Source: Actinomyces faecalis (lineage in GTDB: Bacteria; Actinomycetota; Actinomycetes; Actinomycetales; Actinomycetaceae). Taken from it: a stretch of DNA of 64,000 bases. The notes below the pieces were generated by a model that was given only the letters and a program-made list of their open reading frames with translations, was not told the origin of the DNA and made no database searches. Location: the NCBI RefSeq assembly GCF_013184985.2, contig NZ_CP063418.1:434001-498000 (forward strand). Direction: 5' to 3'. Positions 42,479-51,976 of this stretch are shown piece after piece; position 1 is the first letter of the stretch, and each line of letters begins with the position of its first letter. A program made the translations under genes and the position numbers.

Positions 42479-45238
42479 ATGTCGGCGTCTCGCTATCTTC
42501 GTGCTGCAGTTGCTATCTCTATAGCGCTCGCAGGCATCGGGCAGGTTGATGCTGCTCAGGCCCACTCGGTGCCTGTGCATGCAGGGCCGGCACCTGTTCA
42601 GCTCCTTGAGCTGACAACATCTGGCGGCCAGACCACTGAGCTGGCATCCGCTGGCCTTGGTCAGGACCCGGTGGAGGCCTCCCGGGACTCGGTACCAGCC
42701 GGCACCACTGAGGGGCATGGCGTCGCGCCTGCGCGCGCCGTGGCACTGGCAGCAGCTACTGAAGCGCCCGATCTTGAACAGGATGCCGATCTCCTGACTG
42801 AGCCGTTGGAGGTCGACAGCTTCCTCGTCGCGGGATTCACCTGGACCGGTAGCAAGGACCTTCCGACAGGGACCCAGATCTACCTCAGGGCGCGGGAGAA
42901 CGGGGTCTGGTCCTCGTGGTACCTCAATGAGACAGCCGACGCGGGCCCTGATGACGCACCTGGGAGTGGGGGGACCGACGAGTTCGTCACAGGCGGTGCT
43001 GACGCTATCCAGGCGGCCGTCGTCAGCGGGGGGAGGGAGCTTCCCGCGGACCTTACCCTGGCTCTGGTCCCGGCCCAGCCTGCAGGCCAGGAGGTGCTGT
43101 CCAAGGAGGATGTGACGACGACGCAGGCTGAGCCAACCGAGGTCGCTCCAGAGACGGCGGTTGCGCAGCCCCAGCCAGAGGATCGCCTGATGAACGCTGA
43201 GCAGTCCGCCGAGCCAGTCAGTCAGGGGGCTGCACCAGGTGGCGCCGTAGGCTCCATGGTGCCGGCGTCCATCAGTGCGGGCAGCGGGGTCACGCCTGGT
43301 CTTCCGGCTGTGCTCGCCGCGACGACGACGATGAACGGTCTACCGGTTCCCGTCGTCACGCGTGCGGAGTGGGGGGCCAACCAAGCCTCAATGACATGGT
43401 CTCCCACCTACGCCAATGCCGCTCATGTTGTTGTCCACCACACGGCGGGGACAAACAGCTACTCCGCGGCCCAGTCGGCATCTATCGTGGCGGCGATCTA
43501 CCACTACCACGCCGTCGTGCTTGACTGGGGCGACATCGGCTACAACTTCCTGGTCGACAAGTACGGCCAGGTCTTCGAGGGGCGGTACGGCACCCTGTCA
43601 TCGGCCGCCGGGAAGATGGTCGTGGGTGGACACGCTCGCGGCGCGAACACGGGCACCATGGGGATCTCCATGATGGGGAACTATGTCTCGACCAGCCCGA
43701 CCGAGGTACAGCTCGACCGTGTGGGGAAGCTCGCCGGCTGGTTCCTCACACGTTCGGGCGTCACCAATGCACTGGCCTCTGCGCCCTTCACGATCCTGGC
43801 GACGGAGAAGTACAAGGCCGGGCAGGTGGTGGACCTGCCCAGGATCCTTGCCCACCGGGACGTCGGGTACACCCTGTGCCCTGGAGACATGGGGTACTCC
43901 AAGATGGGGCAGATCCGCGCCATCGCACAGTCTCAGATCCGCTCGGGTGGGGAGAGCGCCCCAACGCCCACACCCTCGATCCCCTCGTGGGAGCTGGATG
44001 GTGGACGATGGTATCTCCGTGGTGCCGATGGTGCTCACCTGACCGGCTGGCAGCGTGTTACGGGGTCCTGGTACTACCTTGCGCCGGGTTCTGGCGCGAT
44101 GGTGACGGGTTGGCTCAACCAGGGTGGGACGTGGTACTACCTGGGTGCCTCGGGGGCGATGGCGACCGGGTGGGCCAAGGTTGGTGGCCAGTGGTACTAC
44201 CTGGCCTCGTCGGGGGCGATGGCGACCGGGTGGGCCAAGGTTAGTGGCCAGTGGTACTACCTCTCGCCTGACAGCGGAGCGATGGTGACGGGTTGGCTCA
44301 ACCAGGCTGGGACGTGGTACTACCTGGGCGCCTCGGGAGCGATGGCGACCGGGTGGGCCAAGGTTGGTGGCCAGTGGTACTACATGCTCCCCGGGGGATC
44401 GGCTGTGACGGGCTGGCAGCAGGTCGGTGGCACCTGGTACTACTTCAAGCCTGACAGCGCCATGGTCGTGGGCTGGGCCCAGATCAAGGGGCGCTGGTAC
44501 TACTTCAACGCCTCGGGTCATATGGTCACTGGCTGGCTCGCGCTCAACGGGACCTGGTACTACCTGGGAGCCTCAGGTGCGATGGTGACGGGGACCCAGC
44601 AGATCGACGGTCGTTACAGCGTCTTCTCCTCCTCTGGTGCCTGGCAGGGCTACACCACCGAGGCCGCCGCCCTGGGCCTGCATGAGGTGATGAGCAAGCC
44701 GGTCCGCTCGCGCAGCACAACCATCTCCGCGATGGTGGCGGCCTACCAGTCCTCAGGTCGCACCTACCCCTCTGCTGCGCTGGCGGTGGGTGGGGCGCCC
44801 ACGATCACCGGATTCGCCACACAGGTCTACGACGAGGCAGTCGCTGAGGGCGTGAGCCCCGAGCTGCTCTTCGTCCAGGTGGTTAAGGAGACCGGTTGGC
44901 TGCAGTTTGGTGGGGACGTGAAGATCGGCCAGTTCAACTTCGGTGGTCTGGGCGCCACCGGTGGAGGCAACCCGGGCAACAGCTTCCCGGATGTGCGCAC
45001 TGGCCTGCGGGCCCAGGTCCAGCACCTGCGCGCTTACGCTGACCCCAGCGTCACCGCCGCGGCCCTGTCCCACCCGGTGGTGGACACGCGTTTTGCTTAC
45101 GTCCGTAAGGGCAGCGCCCGCTACGTTGAGCATCTTGGCATCCAGGAGAACCCGAACCGTACCGGGTGGGCCATGGCCAAGGGATACGGTGCTGACCTGG
45201 TGGAGATGATGAGGACGTATTTCTCGCTCCTGGGCTGA
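42479..45238 (+). CDS. Secreted N-acetylmuramoyl-L-alanine amidase with choline-binding repeats and a glucosaminidase-like domain
   Basis: A 919-residue secreted wall hydrolase. Signal peptide MSASRYLRAAVAISIALAGI through QVDAAQA, then a domain of unknown role (FLVAGFTWTGSK, LRARENGVWSSWY). An amidase_2/PGRP domain follows (about residues 285-500): VTRAEWGANQAS, zinc ligand VVHHTAGTNSY, GYNFLVDKYGQVFEGRYG, HARGANTGTMGISMMGNY and LAHRDVGYTLCPGD. About ten WYYL/WYYF choline-binding repeats occupy 505-715. The C-terminus (about 730-919: GVSPELLFVQVVKETGWLQF, IGQFNFGGLGATGG) resembles GH73-type N-acetylglucosaminidase domains. ATG 42479 has AAAGGA 5 nt upstream. Confidence 0.9.
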   Translation: MSASRYLRAAVAISIALAGIGQVDAAQAHSVPVHAGPAPVQLLELTTSGGQTTELASAGLGQDPVEASRDSVPAGTTEGHGVAPARAVALAAATEAPDLEQDADLLTEPLEVDSFLVAGFTWTGSKDLPTGTQIYLRARENGVWSSWYLNETADAGPDDAPGSGGTDEFVTGGADAIQAAVVSGGRELPADLTLALVPAQPAGQEVLSKEDVTTTQAEPTEVAPETAVAQPQPEDRLMNAEQSAEPVSQGAAPGGAVGSMVPASISAGSGVTPGLPAVLAATTTMNGLPVPVVTRAEWGANQASMTWSPTYANAAHVVVHHTAGTNSYSAAQSASIVAAIYHYHAVVLDWGDIGYNFLVDKYGQVFEGRYGTLSSAAGKMVVGGHARGANTGTMGISMMGNYVSTSPTEVQLDRVGKLAGWFLTRSGVTNALASAPFTILATEKYKAGQVVDLPRILAHRDVGYTLCPGDMGYSKMGQIRAIAQSQIRSGGESAPTPTPSIPSWELDGGRWYLRGADGAHLTGWQRVTGSWYYLAPGSGAMVTGWLNQGGTWYYLGASGAMATGWAKVGGQWYYLASSGAMATGWAKVSGQWYYLSPDSGAMVTGWLNQAGTWYYLGASGAMATGWAKVGGQWYYMLPGGSAVTGWQQVGGTWYYFKPDSAMVVGWAQIKGRWYYFNASGHMVTGWLALNGTWYYLGASGAMVTGTQQIDGRYSVFSSSGAWQGYTTEAAALGLHEVMSKPVRSRSTTISAMVAAYQSSGRTYPSAALAVGGAPTITGFATQVYDEAVAEGVSPELLFVQVVKETGWLQFGGDVKIGQFNFGGLGATGGGNPGNSFPDVRTGLRAQVQHLRAYADPSVTAAALSHPVVDTRFAYVRKGSARYVEHLGIQENPNRTGWAMAKGYGADLVEMMRTYFSLLG
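44040..44600 (+). repeat. Degenerate 60-66-bp tandem repeats encoding choline-binding modules
   Basis: About nine consecutive copies of a 20-22-codon unit with TGGTACTAC (WYY) cores; some stretches (GCGATGGCGACCGGGTGGGC and flanks) are repeated almost exactly, others have diverged. Confidence 0.9.
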
Positions 45239-45322
45239 GTCTGCCCCTCACCCCCATCTGCCAGGACCTGTCTCGTCCCCACAGGAGGCATGGTCGGCAT
45301 CGGCTCAGAAGAAAGCGGGTGA

Positions 45323-45328
45323 TAGCCT
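45323..45328 (+). promoter_or_regulatory. -10 box for the first RgpF-domain gene
   Basis: TAGCCT, with a leader of about 70 nt ending in a GGAG site before ATG 45406. Confidence 0.35.
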
Positions 45329-45405
45329 CGCAGCGGCCACAGGCAGCCGGCTCGCGCTGCCCATGTACCTGGTGGTCGGCTGTCTGTGGAGGCAGGAGAC
45401 AGAGG

Positions 45406-47181
45406 ATGCGGCGGACGGCGATCTATCTTTTCCACGATCCCCGGGGCATAGTCGAGGACTACGTCCCCCTGGCCCTGCGCAGCCTGCGTCCCTTCGCATC
45501 CCACCTGCTGGTCGTCGTCAACGGCGCCCTGACGGCTGCGGGACGCCAGAGCCTGGAGGCGGTGGCGGATGAGATCCTGGTCCGTGAGAACGAGGGGATG
45601 GACATCGGCGGCTACCAGGCAGGCCTGTCCCAACTGGGCTGGGAGCAGATTGGGAGTCTTGACGAGCTGGTGCTCGTCAACAACACCTTCTTCGCCCCGG
45701 TACGTCCCTGGGAGCCGGTTTTTGAGGCTGCTGCCGTACGGCCGGAAGCGTCCTTCTGGGGACTGACTGAGCACGACGAGATCCGTCCCCACCCCTTCCT
45801 GGCACGCCGGTCCATGCCCCGCCACCTCCAGTCCCATTTCCTGGCTGTGCGCCGCCCGCTGCTCAGCTCGCCGGATTTCCGCTCCTACTGGCAAACCATG
45901 CCCCCGATCCACAGCTATAACGACTCCGTGGCCTGGCACGAGTCCCGTTTTACCCCGCACTTCAACTCACTGGGATACGAGTCATTCGCCGTTTTCCCCT
46001 TGGAGGCTTTCTCGACGCCGAACCCCGTCATGGACGAGCCCGAGGCGCTGCTGGACGCCGGCTGTCCGGCCTTGAAGCGACGGGTCTTCTTCCACGACCC
46101 CGCCCACCTTGACGCCCGTGGCGTCTGCGGTGCGCGCCTGCTGCGCAGTGCGGCCCAGGGCGGGGTGGAGGAAGATCTCCTGCTGGCCGGGCTCGTGCGG
46201 ACCACCGCCCCCCGCACCCTGCTGGCCAATGCCGGTCTCACCGAGGTCCTGGAGCCCTCGCCCCGCGGCGAGGCTCTGCCTGCCTGTCCACGCCCGGTAT
46301 CTGTTCACGCCTTCCTCCCCTCTGGAGGCGATCCCCATGCCCTTACTTCCCGTCTACGGGATCTCCGGGCAGGTGGGAGCGTGGTCGTGTGCTGCGCCGA
46401 CGGCGAGGCCTGCCATGCGATGGAGACCTCCCTTCGCTGTAACGGCGTGGAGCAGGCAGAGGTGCGGGCCGCCCGCTACCCCGAGGGAGGCAGCCTGCTC
46501 TCGCTCCTGCGTGACGCCCCGGAGATGGCGCAGGAGCCGGTGCTCCTGCGCCTGGCAGAGGCAGGGGAGGATGACCCCGTGGGGGACCCCCGTCTCCTGG
46601 ACGCCGCACTCAGGCTGTTCGAGGCCCACCCAGGCCTGGGGGTGCTGGTGCGCTCAGCGCCGGTCCTGGGCTCTCGGGTCCTCGGACACGGGTGGGGTGA
46701 GGACCGGGACGAGGCGGCCACCCTGGCCCGCCGGGCTGGGATCGCCGTCCCGCTTGACGACTCCACCCCTGTATGGTCCTACGGCGGCTCGGTGCTGCTG
46801 CGGGCCCGCGGTCTGAGCCCGCTCCTGGGCCTGGATCTCACCAGGCTCGTGCGCGAGCATGGTGCCGGTGGTGCGGGTGCGCTCCTGGCACTGGCCGAGG
46901 TCAGCGCCGTCCTGGAGACGGGGCTGCACCACCGGCAGGTGGTCACGGCGGGGACGATCGCCGTTGACCATGCCCTCCTTGAGCACCGTTACCAGGCCCT
47001 GGCTGCGGTGCTGCCCGGTGACGTGGAGGAGCAGCAGCGCTACCTCGTGGCGTGCTGCGGCCCGCAGGCGGGGATCGGGACGATGCTGCGTCGGCAGATG
47101 GAGATGGCGGCTCCAGACCTGGCTGACCGCCTCAAACCCGCCTACCGCCGCCTGACCGGGTGGCTGCCGGGGCGGGGATGA
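45406..47181 (+). CDS. RgpF-domain (rhamnan synthesis) protein, divergent C-terminal half
   Basis: A 591-residue protein. Residues 1-300 are a clear RgpF domain: AIYLFHDPRGIVEDYVPLAL, VVVNGALTAAGRQSL, RENEGMDIGGYQAGLSQLGW, VLVNNTFFAPV, MPRHLQSHFLAVRRPL and KRRVFFHDPAH. In streptococci RgpF extends the rhamnose backbone of wall polysaccharides. Residues 300-591 align in plan with the second half of RgpF proteins but are poorly conserved, lacking the VENRGRDVSALL block present in the second copy at 48.1 kb. It may be a specialised or weakly active partner. ATG 45406 has GGAG 7 nt upstream. Confidence 0.83.
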   Translation: MRRTAIYLFHDPRGIVEDYVPLALRSLRPFASHLLVVVNGALTAAGRQSLEAVADEILVRENEGMDIGGYQAGLSQLGWEQIGSLDELVLVNNTFFAPVRPWEPVFEAAAVRPEASFWGLTEHDEIRPHPFLARRSMPRHLQSHFLAVRRPLLSSPDFRSYWQTMPPIHSYNDSVAWHESRFTPHFNSLGYESFAVFPLEAFSTPNPVMDEPEALLDAGCPALKRRVFFHDPAHLDARGVCGARLLRSAAQGGVEEDLLLAGLVRTTAPRTLLANAGLTEVLEPSPRGEALPACPRPVSVHAFLPSGGDPHALTSRLRDLRAGGSVVVCCADGEACHAMETSLRCNGVEQAEVRAARYPEGGSLLSLLRDAPEMAQEPVLLRLAEAGEDDPVGDPRLLDAALRLFEAHPGLGVLVRSAPVLGSRVLGHGWGEDRDEAATLARRAGIAVPLDDSTPVWSYGGSVLLRARGLSPLLGLDLTRLVREHGAGGAGALLALAEVSAVLETGLHHRQVVTAGTIAVDHALLEHRYQALAAVLPGDVEEQQRYLVACCGPQAGIGTMLRRQMEMAAPDLADRLKPAYRRLTGWLPGRG

Positions 47182-47217
47182 GCCACGAGCCTCAGGAAGA
47201 AGGCGTGCCCGCCCTGC

Positions 47218-47231
47218 TACCATCTCGTGAC
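47218..47231 (+). promoter_or_regulatory. Possible leaderless -10 box for the epimerase gene
   Basis: TACCAT at 47218-47223, 8-nt spacer, ATG at 47232. Confidence 0.4.
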
Positions 47232-48074
47232 ATGGGTAAGTCTGTTCTTGTGACTGGTGCCGGCGGGTATATCGGTCGGCACGTCGTGACCGCGCTCCTG
47301 GACCGCGGTACCACAGTCACCGCTCTTGACCTGTGCTTCGACGGGGTTGATGAGCGGGCCAGGAGACTGACCCTTGACCTCTTCTCTGGGGACCCGAATA
47401 TCTACGAGCAGATGGGGCGTCCCGACGTCGTCCTCCACATGGCGTGGAGGGACGGCTTCAGGCACGGCTCGCCAGCCCACATGGACGACCTGCCGCTGCA
47501 CTACCACCTCATCGAGAACCTGTACGCCGGCGGGCTTCCGCAGCTGGCGGTCATGGGCACCATGCATGAGGTCGGTTACTGGGAGGGCGCGATAGACGAG
47601 CGCACGCCCTGCGCCCCCGCCTCGCTGTACGGGGTGGCCAAGAACGCGCTGCGCGAGATCTCCACCCTGTCCGCCCAGACGCACGACGCCGTGCTGCAGT
47701 GGATCCGTGCCTACTACATTGTCGGGGACGACAAGTTCGGCAGCTCGATCTTCTCTAAGCTGCTTGCGGCGGCCGAGGAGGGAAAGACCACCTTCCCCTT
47801 CACCACGGGCCGCAACAAGTACGACTTCATCTCGGTCGATGAGCTTGCGGCCCAGATCGCGGCCATCATCTGCCAGGACGCAGTCACCGGCATTATCAAC
47901 GCCTGCACCGGTGAGCCGGTGACGCTCGCTGAGCGGGTGGAGCGCTACATCGCTGACAACCACCTTGACATCACCCTGGACTACGGAGCCTTTCCGGACC
48001 GGCCCTACGACTCTCCCGGGGTCTGGGGGGACCCGAGCAAGGTCCGCGCCATCCTCGCGGCGGACAAGAACTGA
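47232..48074 (+). CDS. NAD-dependent epimerase/dehydratase family protein
   Basis: A 280-residue short-chain dehydrogenase/epimerase. NAD site SVLVTGAGGYIGRHVVTAL (residues 4-22), VVLHMAWRDGFRHGSPAH (about 69-86, where most epimerases have H-A-A), AVMGTMHEVGYWEGA with TMHE at the catalytic Ser/Thr position, and SLYGVAKNALREI (about 135-147, Tyr-xxx-Lys). It lies between two RgpF-domain genes, so a nucleotide-sugar step for the same polymer is likely. Exact substrate unknown. Confidence 0.8.
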   Translation: MGKSVLVTGAGGYIGRHVVTALLDRGTTVTALDLCFDGVDERARRLTLDLFSGDPNIYEQMGRPDVVLHMAWRDGFRHGSPAHMDDLPLHYHLIENLYAGGLPQLAVMGTMHEVGYWEGAIDERTPCAPASLYGVAKNALREISTLSAQTHDAVLQWIRAYYIVGDDKFGSSIFSKLLAAAEEGKTTFPFTTGRNKYDFISVDELAAQIAAIICQDAVTGIINACTGEPVTLAERVERYIADNHLDITLDYGAFPDRPYDSPGVWGDPSKVRAILAADKN

Positions 48075-48136
48075 TCCGGTCCGTGTGGGTGCCCGCCTAG
48101 GAGGCTGGGCGCCGCACCTCCATAAAGGACGTCTCA

Positions 48137-50017
48137 ATGATTCTCGGTGACGCACCCCGGCGTCTGGGCATCTACTTCTTCTACGACGCCGACGGCGTCG
48201 TCGACTCCTACGTCGAGACCATGCTGGCAGACATGGTGACCAACCTTGACGAGCTGACGGTAGTGGTCAACGGTGCCTTGACTGACCAGGGCCGTCAGCT
48301 CTTTGAGCGCTACGCGAGCCGGGTCATCGTGAGGGACAACGTCGGCCTGGACGTGTGGGCCTACAAGACCGCGATGGACTCCTACGGCTGGCAGAGGCTG
48401 TGCGAGTTCGACGAGATCGTCCTGTTCAACGTCACCATCATGGGGCCGGTCTACCCCTTCTCCGAGATGTTCACCGAGATGGCCGGGCGTGACGTCGACT
48501 TCTGGGGGCCGACCTGGTTCCACGCTGTCCCTGAGGGATTCAAGAGCGAGGTCGATGAGGAGAGCCACCCACGTCATCTCCAGTCCCACTTCCACGTCTA
48601 CAGGCGTTCGTTGGTCTCCTCCCAGCCCTTCCAGGAGTACTGGGACCACCTGCCCCTCATCAAGAACTACATCGACTCCGTCAGCCTCCACGAGATCCCC
48701 TTCACCCGCCGCTTTGAGCGCCTCGGATTCGTAGCCGACGCCTATGTGGACACCAGCGACCTCGAGGGATTCACCTACCAGCCCATCCTCTTCGCGCCCA
48801 AGACCCTCATCGCTGACAAACGCTGCCCGATCTTCAAACGCCGCTCCTTCTTCCATGACTATGAAGACACCCTGGACCAGTCGGTGGGCAACGCCACCCG
48901 GGAGCTGTATGAGTACCTGCGTGACTACACCGACTATGACACCGACCTCATCTGGGACAACCTGCTGAGGACGGTCAACCTGGCCGACCTCACCAAGAAC
49001 CTCCAGCTCACCTACGTCCTGCCCACAGCCGCCAGGCAGGGTGAGGCTCAGCCTGGGCGCGTGGCCCTCATCATCCACATGTACTACATGGACCTGCTGC
49101 CGCAGATGCTCCGGTACGCCAGCTCCATGCCGGAGTGGGCCGATCTCATCATCACCGTCGGGTCGCAGGAGAAGGCGCTAACCATCCGACAGTCCACCCA
49201 GGGCCTGCCCCAGCGCGTCATCGTGCGGGTGGTGGAGAACCGGGGACGGGACGTCTCCGCGCTCCTGGTGGGGGTGCGTGACCTGGTCCTGGACTATGAC
49301 CTCGTCTGCTTCGTCCACGACAAGAAGGTCCAGCAGATCAGCCCCTATTCCGTGGGTGAGGGTTTTGCGGTCCGGTGCTTTGAGAACATCCTGCCGACGG
49401 CAGACTTCGTGTCCAACGTCATCACCACCTTCCAGCGTGAGCCGCGTCTGGGGGTGCTGGCCCCCACCCCGCCCAACCACGCTGACTACTTCCCGATCTA
49501 CACCTATGCCTGGGGGCCGAATATGCCCCGGACCAAGGAGCTGCTGTCCGGCCTGGGGGTCAGTGTCCCCCTGTCGGACGAGCAGGAGCCGGTGGCTCCC
49601 CTGGGCTCCACCTTCTGGTTCCGGCCCGAGGCCGTCCGTCCGCTGTTCGAGCGGCAGTGGCAGTGGGAGGACTTCGATCCTGAGCCTCTGCCGGTAGATG
49701 GGACGATCAGCCACGCCATCGAGCGCTCCTACTGCTATCTCGCTCAGGGGCGGGGGTACTACAGCGGCTGGCTCTTCTCTGACCGCTTTGCCCAGCTGGA
49801 ACTGACGAACCTGTCCTACTACACCAGGCGCTTCACGGACACCGTCGCCCGTCGCTGGCAGGCGGGTACCGCACGGGAGATGTTGTGGACCGTGAGCTAC
49901 GCCCTCTCTGCGCGGCAGATTGTCAAGGCTCGTGTGGGGAGCCTCATTCCCCGTCCGCTGCGCCCGGCGGCACGTTCGGTGTACCGGGCCGTCCGTCCCA
50001 GGCTGAGGAGACGTTGA
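48137..50017 (+). CDS. rgpF: RgpF-type rhamnan synthesis protein, full length
   Basis: A 626-residue RgpF protein. N-terminal half: LGIYFFYDADGVVDSYVETM, VVVNGALTDQGRQLF, RDNVGLDVWAYKTAMDSYGW, VLFNVTIMGPVYPF, HPRHLQSHFHVYRRSLVSSQ and KRRSFFHDYEDTL. C-terminal half: LIIHMYYMDLLPQMLRYASS, VRVVENRGRDVSALLVGVRD, CFVHDKKVQQI and PLGSTFWFRPEAVRPLF, all typical of complete RgpF enzymes. It should add rhamnose residues to the polysaccharide exported by the ABC transporter encoded downstream. ATG 48137 has AAAGGA 7 nt upstream; the stop overlaps the acyltransferase start by one base. Confidence 0.92.
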   Translation: MILGDAPRRLGIYFFYDADGVVDSYVETMLADMVTNLDELTVVVNGALTDQGRQLFERYASRVIVRDNVGLDVWAYKTAMDSYGWQRLCEFDEIVLFNVTIMGPVYPFSEMFTEMAGRDVDFWGPTWFHAVPEGFKSEVDEESHPRHLQSHFHVYRRSLVSSQPFQEYWDHLPLIKNYIDSVSLHEIPFTRRFERLGFVADAYVDTSDLEGFTYQPILFAPKTLIADKRCPIFKRRSFFHDYEDTLDQSVGNATRELYEYLRDYTDYDTDLIWDNLLRTVNLADLTKNLQLTYVLPTAARQGEAQPGRVALIIHMYYMDLLPQMLRYASSMPEWADLIITVGSQEKALTIRQSTQGLPQRVIVRVVENRGRDVSALLVGVRDLVLDYDLVCFVHDKKVQQISPYSVGEGFAVRCFENILPTADFVSNVITTFQREPRLGVLAPTPPNHADYFPIYTYAWGPNMPRTKELLSGLGVSVPLSDEQEPVAPLGSTFWFRPEAVRPLFERQWQWEDFDPEPLPVDGTISHAIERSYCYLAQGRGYYSGWLFSDRFAQLELTNLSYYTRRFTDTVARRWQAGTAREMLWTVSYALSARQIVKARVGSLIPRPLRPAARSVYRAVRPRLRRR

Positions 50018-51102
50018 TGAGCGTTCCTGTCACTGCGGCCATGCCTTCCCGGCGCCCGCGCCTGTTCTACCTTGACCTAGTGCGAGCGCTGGCGACTGCC
50101 CTCATCGTGCTGACACACGTTAACAACCCCTATCTCTCCGAGGGCCGCTACCTGCTGACCAACCAGCCCTTCGGGATCTACGTCGGCGATCTTGGCGTCT
50201 CCCTCTTCCTCATCATCTCCGGTGCCGCACTGGCCTACACCTATCGGCGCCCGCTCAATCTACGCCGCTTCTACTGGAAACGGTTCAAGGGCATTTACCC
50301 CATGTTCTGGCTCGCCTGGGGCCTGGGGACCGTGTTCTTCTTCCTGGACAACGGCGGTGTCCCGCTCAATGCGGCGCCGGTCCGCTCCCTGATATGGACG
50401 GTGCTGGGGGTTGACGGCCTGGCAGCGACCCTTCATATCCGTACCGCCTACCTCCTGGGCGAGTGGTTCCTCGGGTTCATCATCCTGTTCTACCTGGTCT
50501 TCCCGCTCCTGCTGTGGCTCATTGAGCGCTTCCCGGTCCCAACCGCGATCGGGCTGGCGGTCGTGGCCGGGCTGACTCTGCTCATGATGCGCCAGCTCCC
50601 CTCTGTCCCCGGCTCGGTCGTGCTCACCATGCGTCTGCCTGAACTTGCATTCGGGATCTATTTCGTGCGCTACGTCAGACGTATCCACGTCACGGTGGCG
50701 GTGGCCTGCGCAGGAGTGCTGATGGTCTGTGGCCTGCGGCCGGGGCTCCTTCCCAAGGACGTGGCCACCGCCGTGGTTGGTACCGCGGCCTTTCTCATCC
50801 TGGTGTTCCTGGCGCGATATGTCGCGATCCCACCGGTGCGGGCTGTGGTGGGGTTGGTAGCCCGGTACTCCTACCCGATCTTCCTCGTCCACCACGTCGT
50901 TATCATCAAGGTCTTCTCCATGATGGACACCTCGGGCTTCCTGCCGGTTCAGCTCGTCATGTTGCTGGGGTCGGTCTGTGTCATCACCTTCGCGTTGGCA
51001 GTCGGGCTCGATCGGCTCACCAGCAGCGTGCTTGCTTTTATCGCCACCGCATTCAAGGACAGGCCCTGGTGGAGGCTAGGACCAGTTGGAGGTGAGTCAT
51101 GA
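50017..51102 (+). CDS. Acyltransferase family 3 (membrane O-acyltransferase)
   Basis: A 361-residue integral membrane protein with about ten hydrophobic segments. RLFYLDLVRALATALIVLTH (residues 14-33) carries the conserved Arg and catalytic His of the acyltransferase-3 family; later YSYPIFLVHHVVIIKVF (about 285-301) fits the C-terminal family pattern. Members O-acetylate or O-succinylate surface glycans. Position between rgpF and the ABC exporter, with TGATG and ATGA overlaps, suggests modification of the rhamnan chain. Confidence 0.88.
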   Translation: MSVPVTAAMPSRRPRLFYLDLVRALATALIVLTHVNNPYLSEGRYLLTNQPFGIYVGDLGVSLFLIISGAALAYTYRRPLNLRRFYWKRFKGIYPMFWLAWGLGTVFFFLDNGGVPLNAAPVRSLIWTVLGVDGLAATLHIRTAYLLGEWFLGFIILFYLVFPLLLWLIERFPVPTAIGLAVVAGLTLLMMRQLPSVPGSVVLTMRLPELAFGIYFVRYVRRIHVTVAVACAGVLMVCGLRPGLLPKDVATAVVGTAAFLILVFLARYVAIPPVRAVVGLVARYSYPIFLVHHVVIIKVFSMMDTSGFLPVQLVMLLGSVCVITFALAVGLDRLTSSVLAFIATAFKDRPWWRLGPVGGES

Positions 51103-51968
51103 CAGACGCTCGGACGACGACAGACGGTGACGACTGGCGACGGGTGCTGACCCTGACCCTTCGCATGACCCAGCGCTCAGTCTCCTCGGAGTTCAAGGGG
51201 ACAGCGCTTGGTCGCCTGTGGTCCCTCATCAACCCCCTGGCGACCGTCATCATCTTTGCCCTCATCTTCGGCGTCGTGTTTCGGGGCACTGTTGAGCCGG
51301 GGCGCAACTCCGGTATCGACTCCTTCGCCCTGTGGATCGGTATCGGGGTCCTGTGCTGGAATTTCCTCTCCTCTGGCGTCATGAATGGCATGAATGCCCT
51401 CATCGCGAATGCCGGTCTGCTCTCCAAAGTCTACTTTCCGCGCCAGGTGCTCGTTTACTCTGCTGTGCTTGCGCTCGCTGTCGACTTCCTGTGGGAGCTT
51501 GTGGTCCTCGTCATCATCGCGATGGTGGCAGGAGGACCTGGCATCGTGGTGGTGCTGCCGGCCCTGCTGCTTGTCACCGTGCTGACTGCTGTGTTCTCGA
51601 CTGGCCTGGGTCTGATCCTGTCGGTCGTGACGATCTATTTCCGGGATGTCAGCCACCTGTGGCAGATCTTCAATCAGGTGTGGATGTACGCCTCAGGAGT
51701 GGTGTTCTCCTTGTCCATGCTGGACACCGTCCAGAACCAGCTGTTCGAGAAGGGGTGGCATATCCGCGGTGAGCCGATTCCGCTGACCACGCTCTTTCGC
51801 CTCAACCCGGCTGAGACCTACCTCGAGGCATTCCGCTCCTGCCTCTATGACTTTGCTTTCCCCTCCCTCCCGGTCATGACGGCATGCGTACTATGGGCCG
51901 TGGGGATGTTCGTGCTGGGGACCGCGTTCTTCCGCAGGCACGCGGCACGTATCGTTGAGGAGCTCTGA
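51099..51968 (+). CDS. ABC-2 polysaccharide exporter permease (Wzm/RgpC-like)
   Basis: A 289-residue membrane permease. The N-terminal interfacial segment MTQRSVSSEFKGTALGRLWS leads into INPLATVIIFALIFGVVF (first helix); about six hydrophobic segments follow, with VYFPRQVLVYSAVLALAVDF and RLNPAETYLEAFRSCLYDF, both typical of Wzm/TagG/RgpC permeases. With the ATPase encoded 8 bp downstream it should export a complete lipid-linked polysaccharide. ATG overlaps the acyltransferase stop. Confidence 0.93.
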   Translation: MTDARTTTDGDDWRRVLTLTLRMTQRSVSSEFKGTALGRLWSLINPLATVIIFALIFGVVFRGTVEPGRNSGIDSFALWIGIGVLCWNFLSSGVMNGMNALIANAGLLSKVYFPRQVLVYSAVLALAVDFLWELVVLVIIAMVAGGPGIVVVLPALLLVTVLTAVFSTGLGLILSVVTIYFRDVSHLWQIFNQVWMYASGVVFSLSMLDTVQNQLFEKGWHIRGEPIPLTTLFRLNPAETYLEAFRSCLYDFAFPSLPVMTACVLWAVGMFVLGTAFFRRHAARIVEEL

Positions 51969-51976
51969 GACAGACT

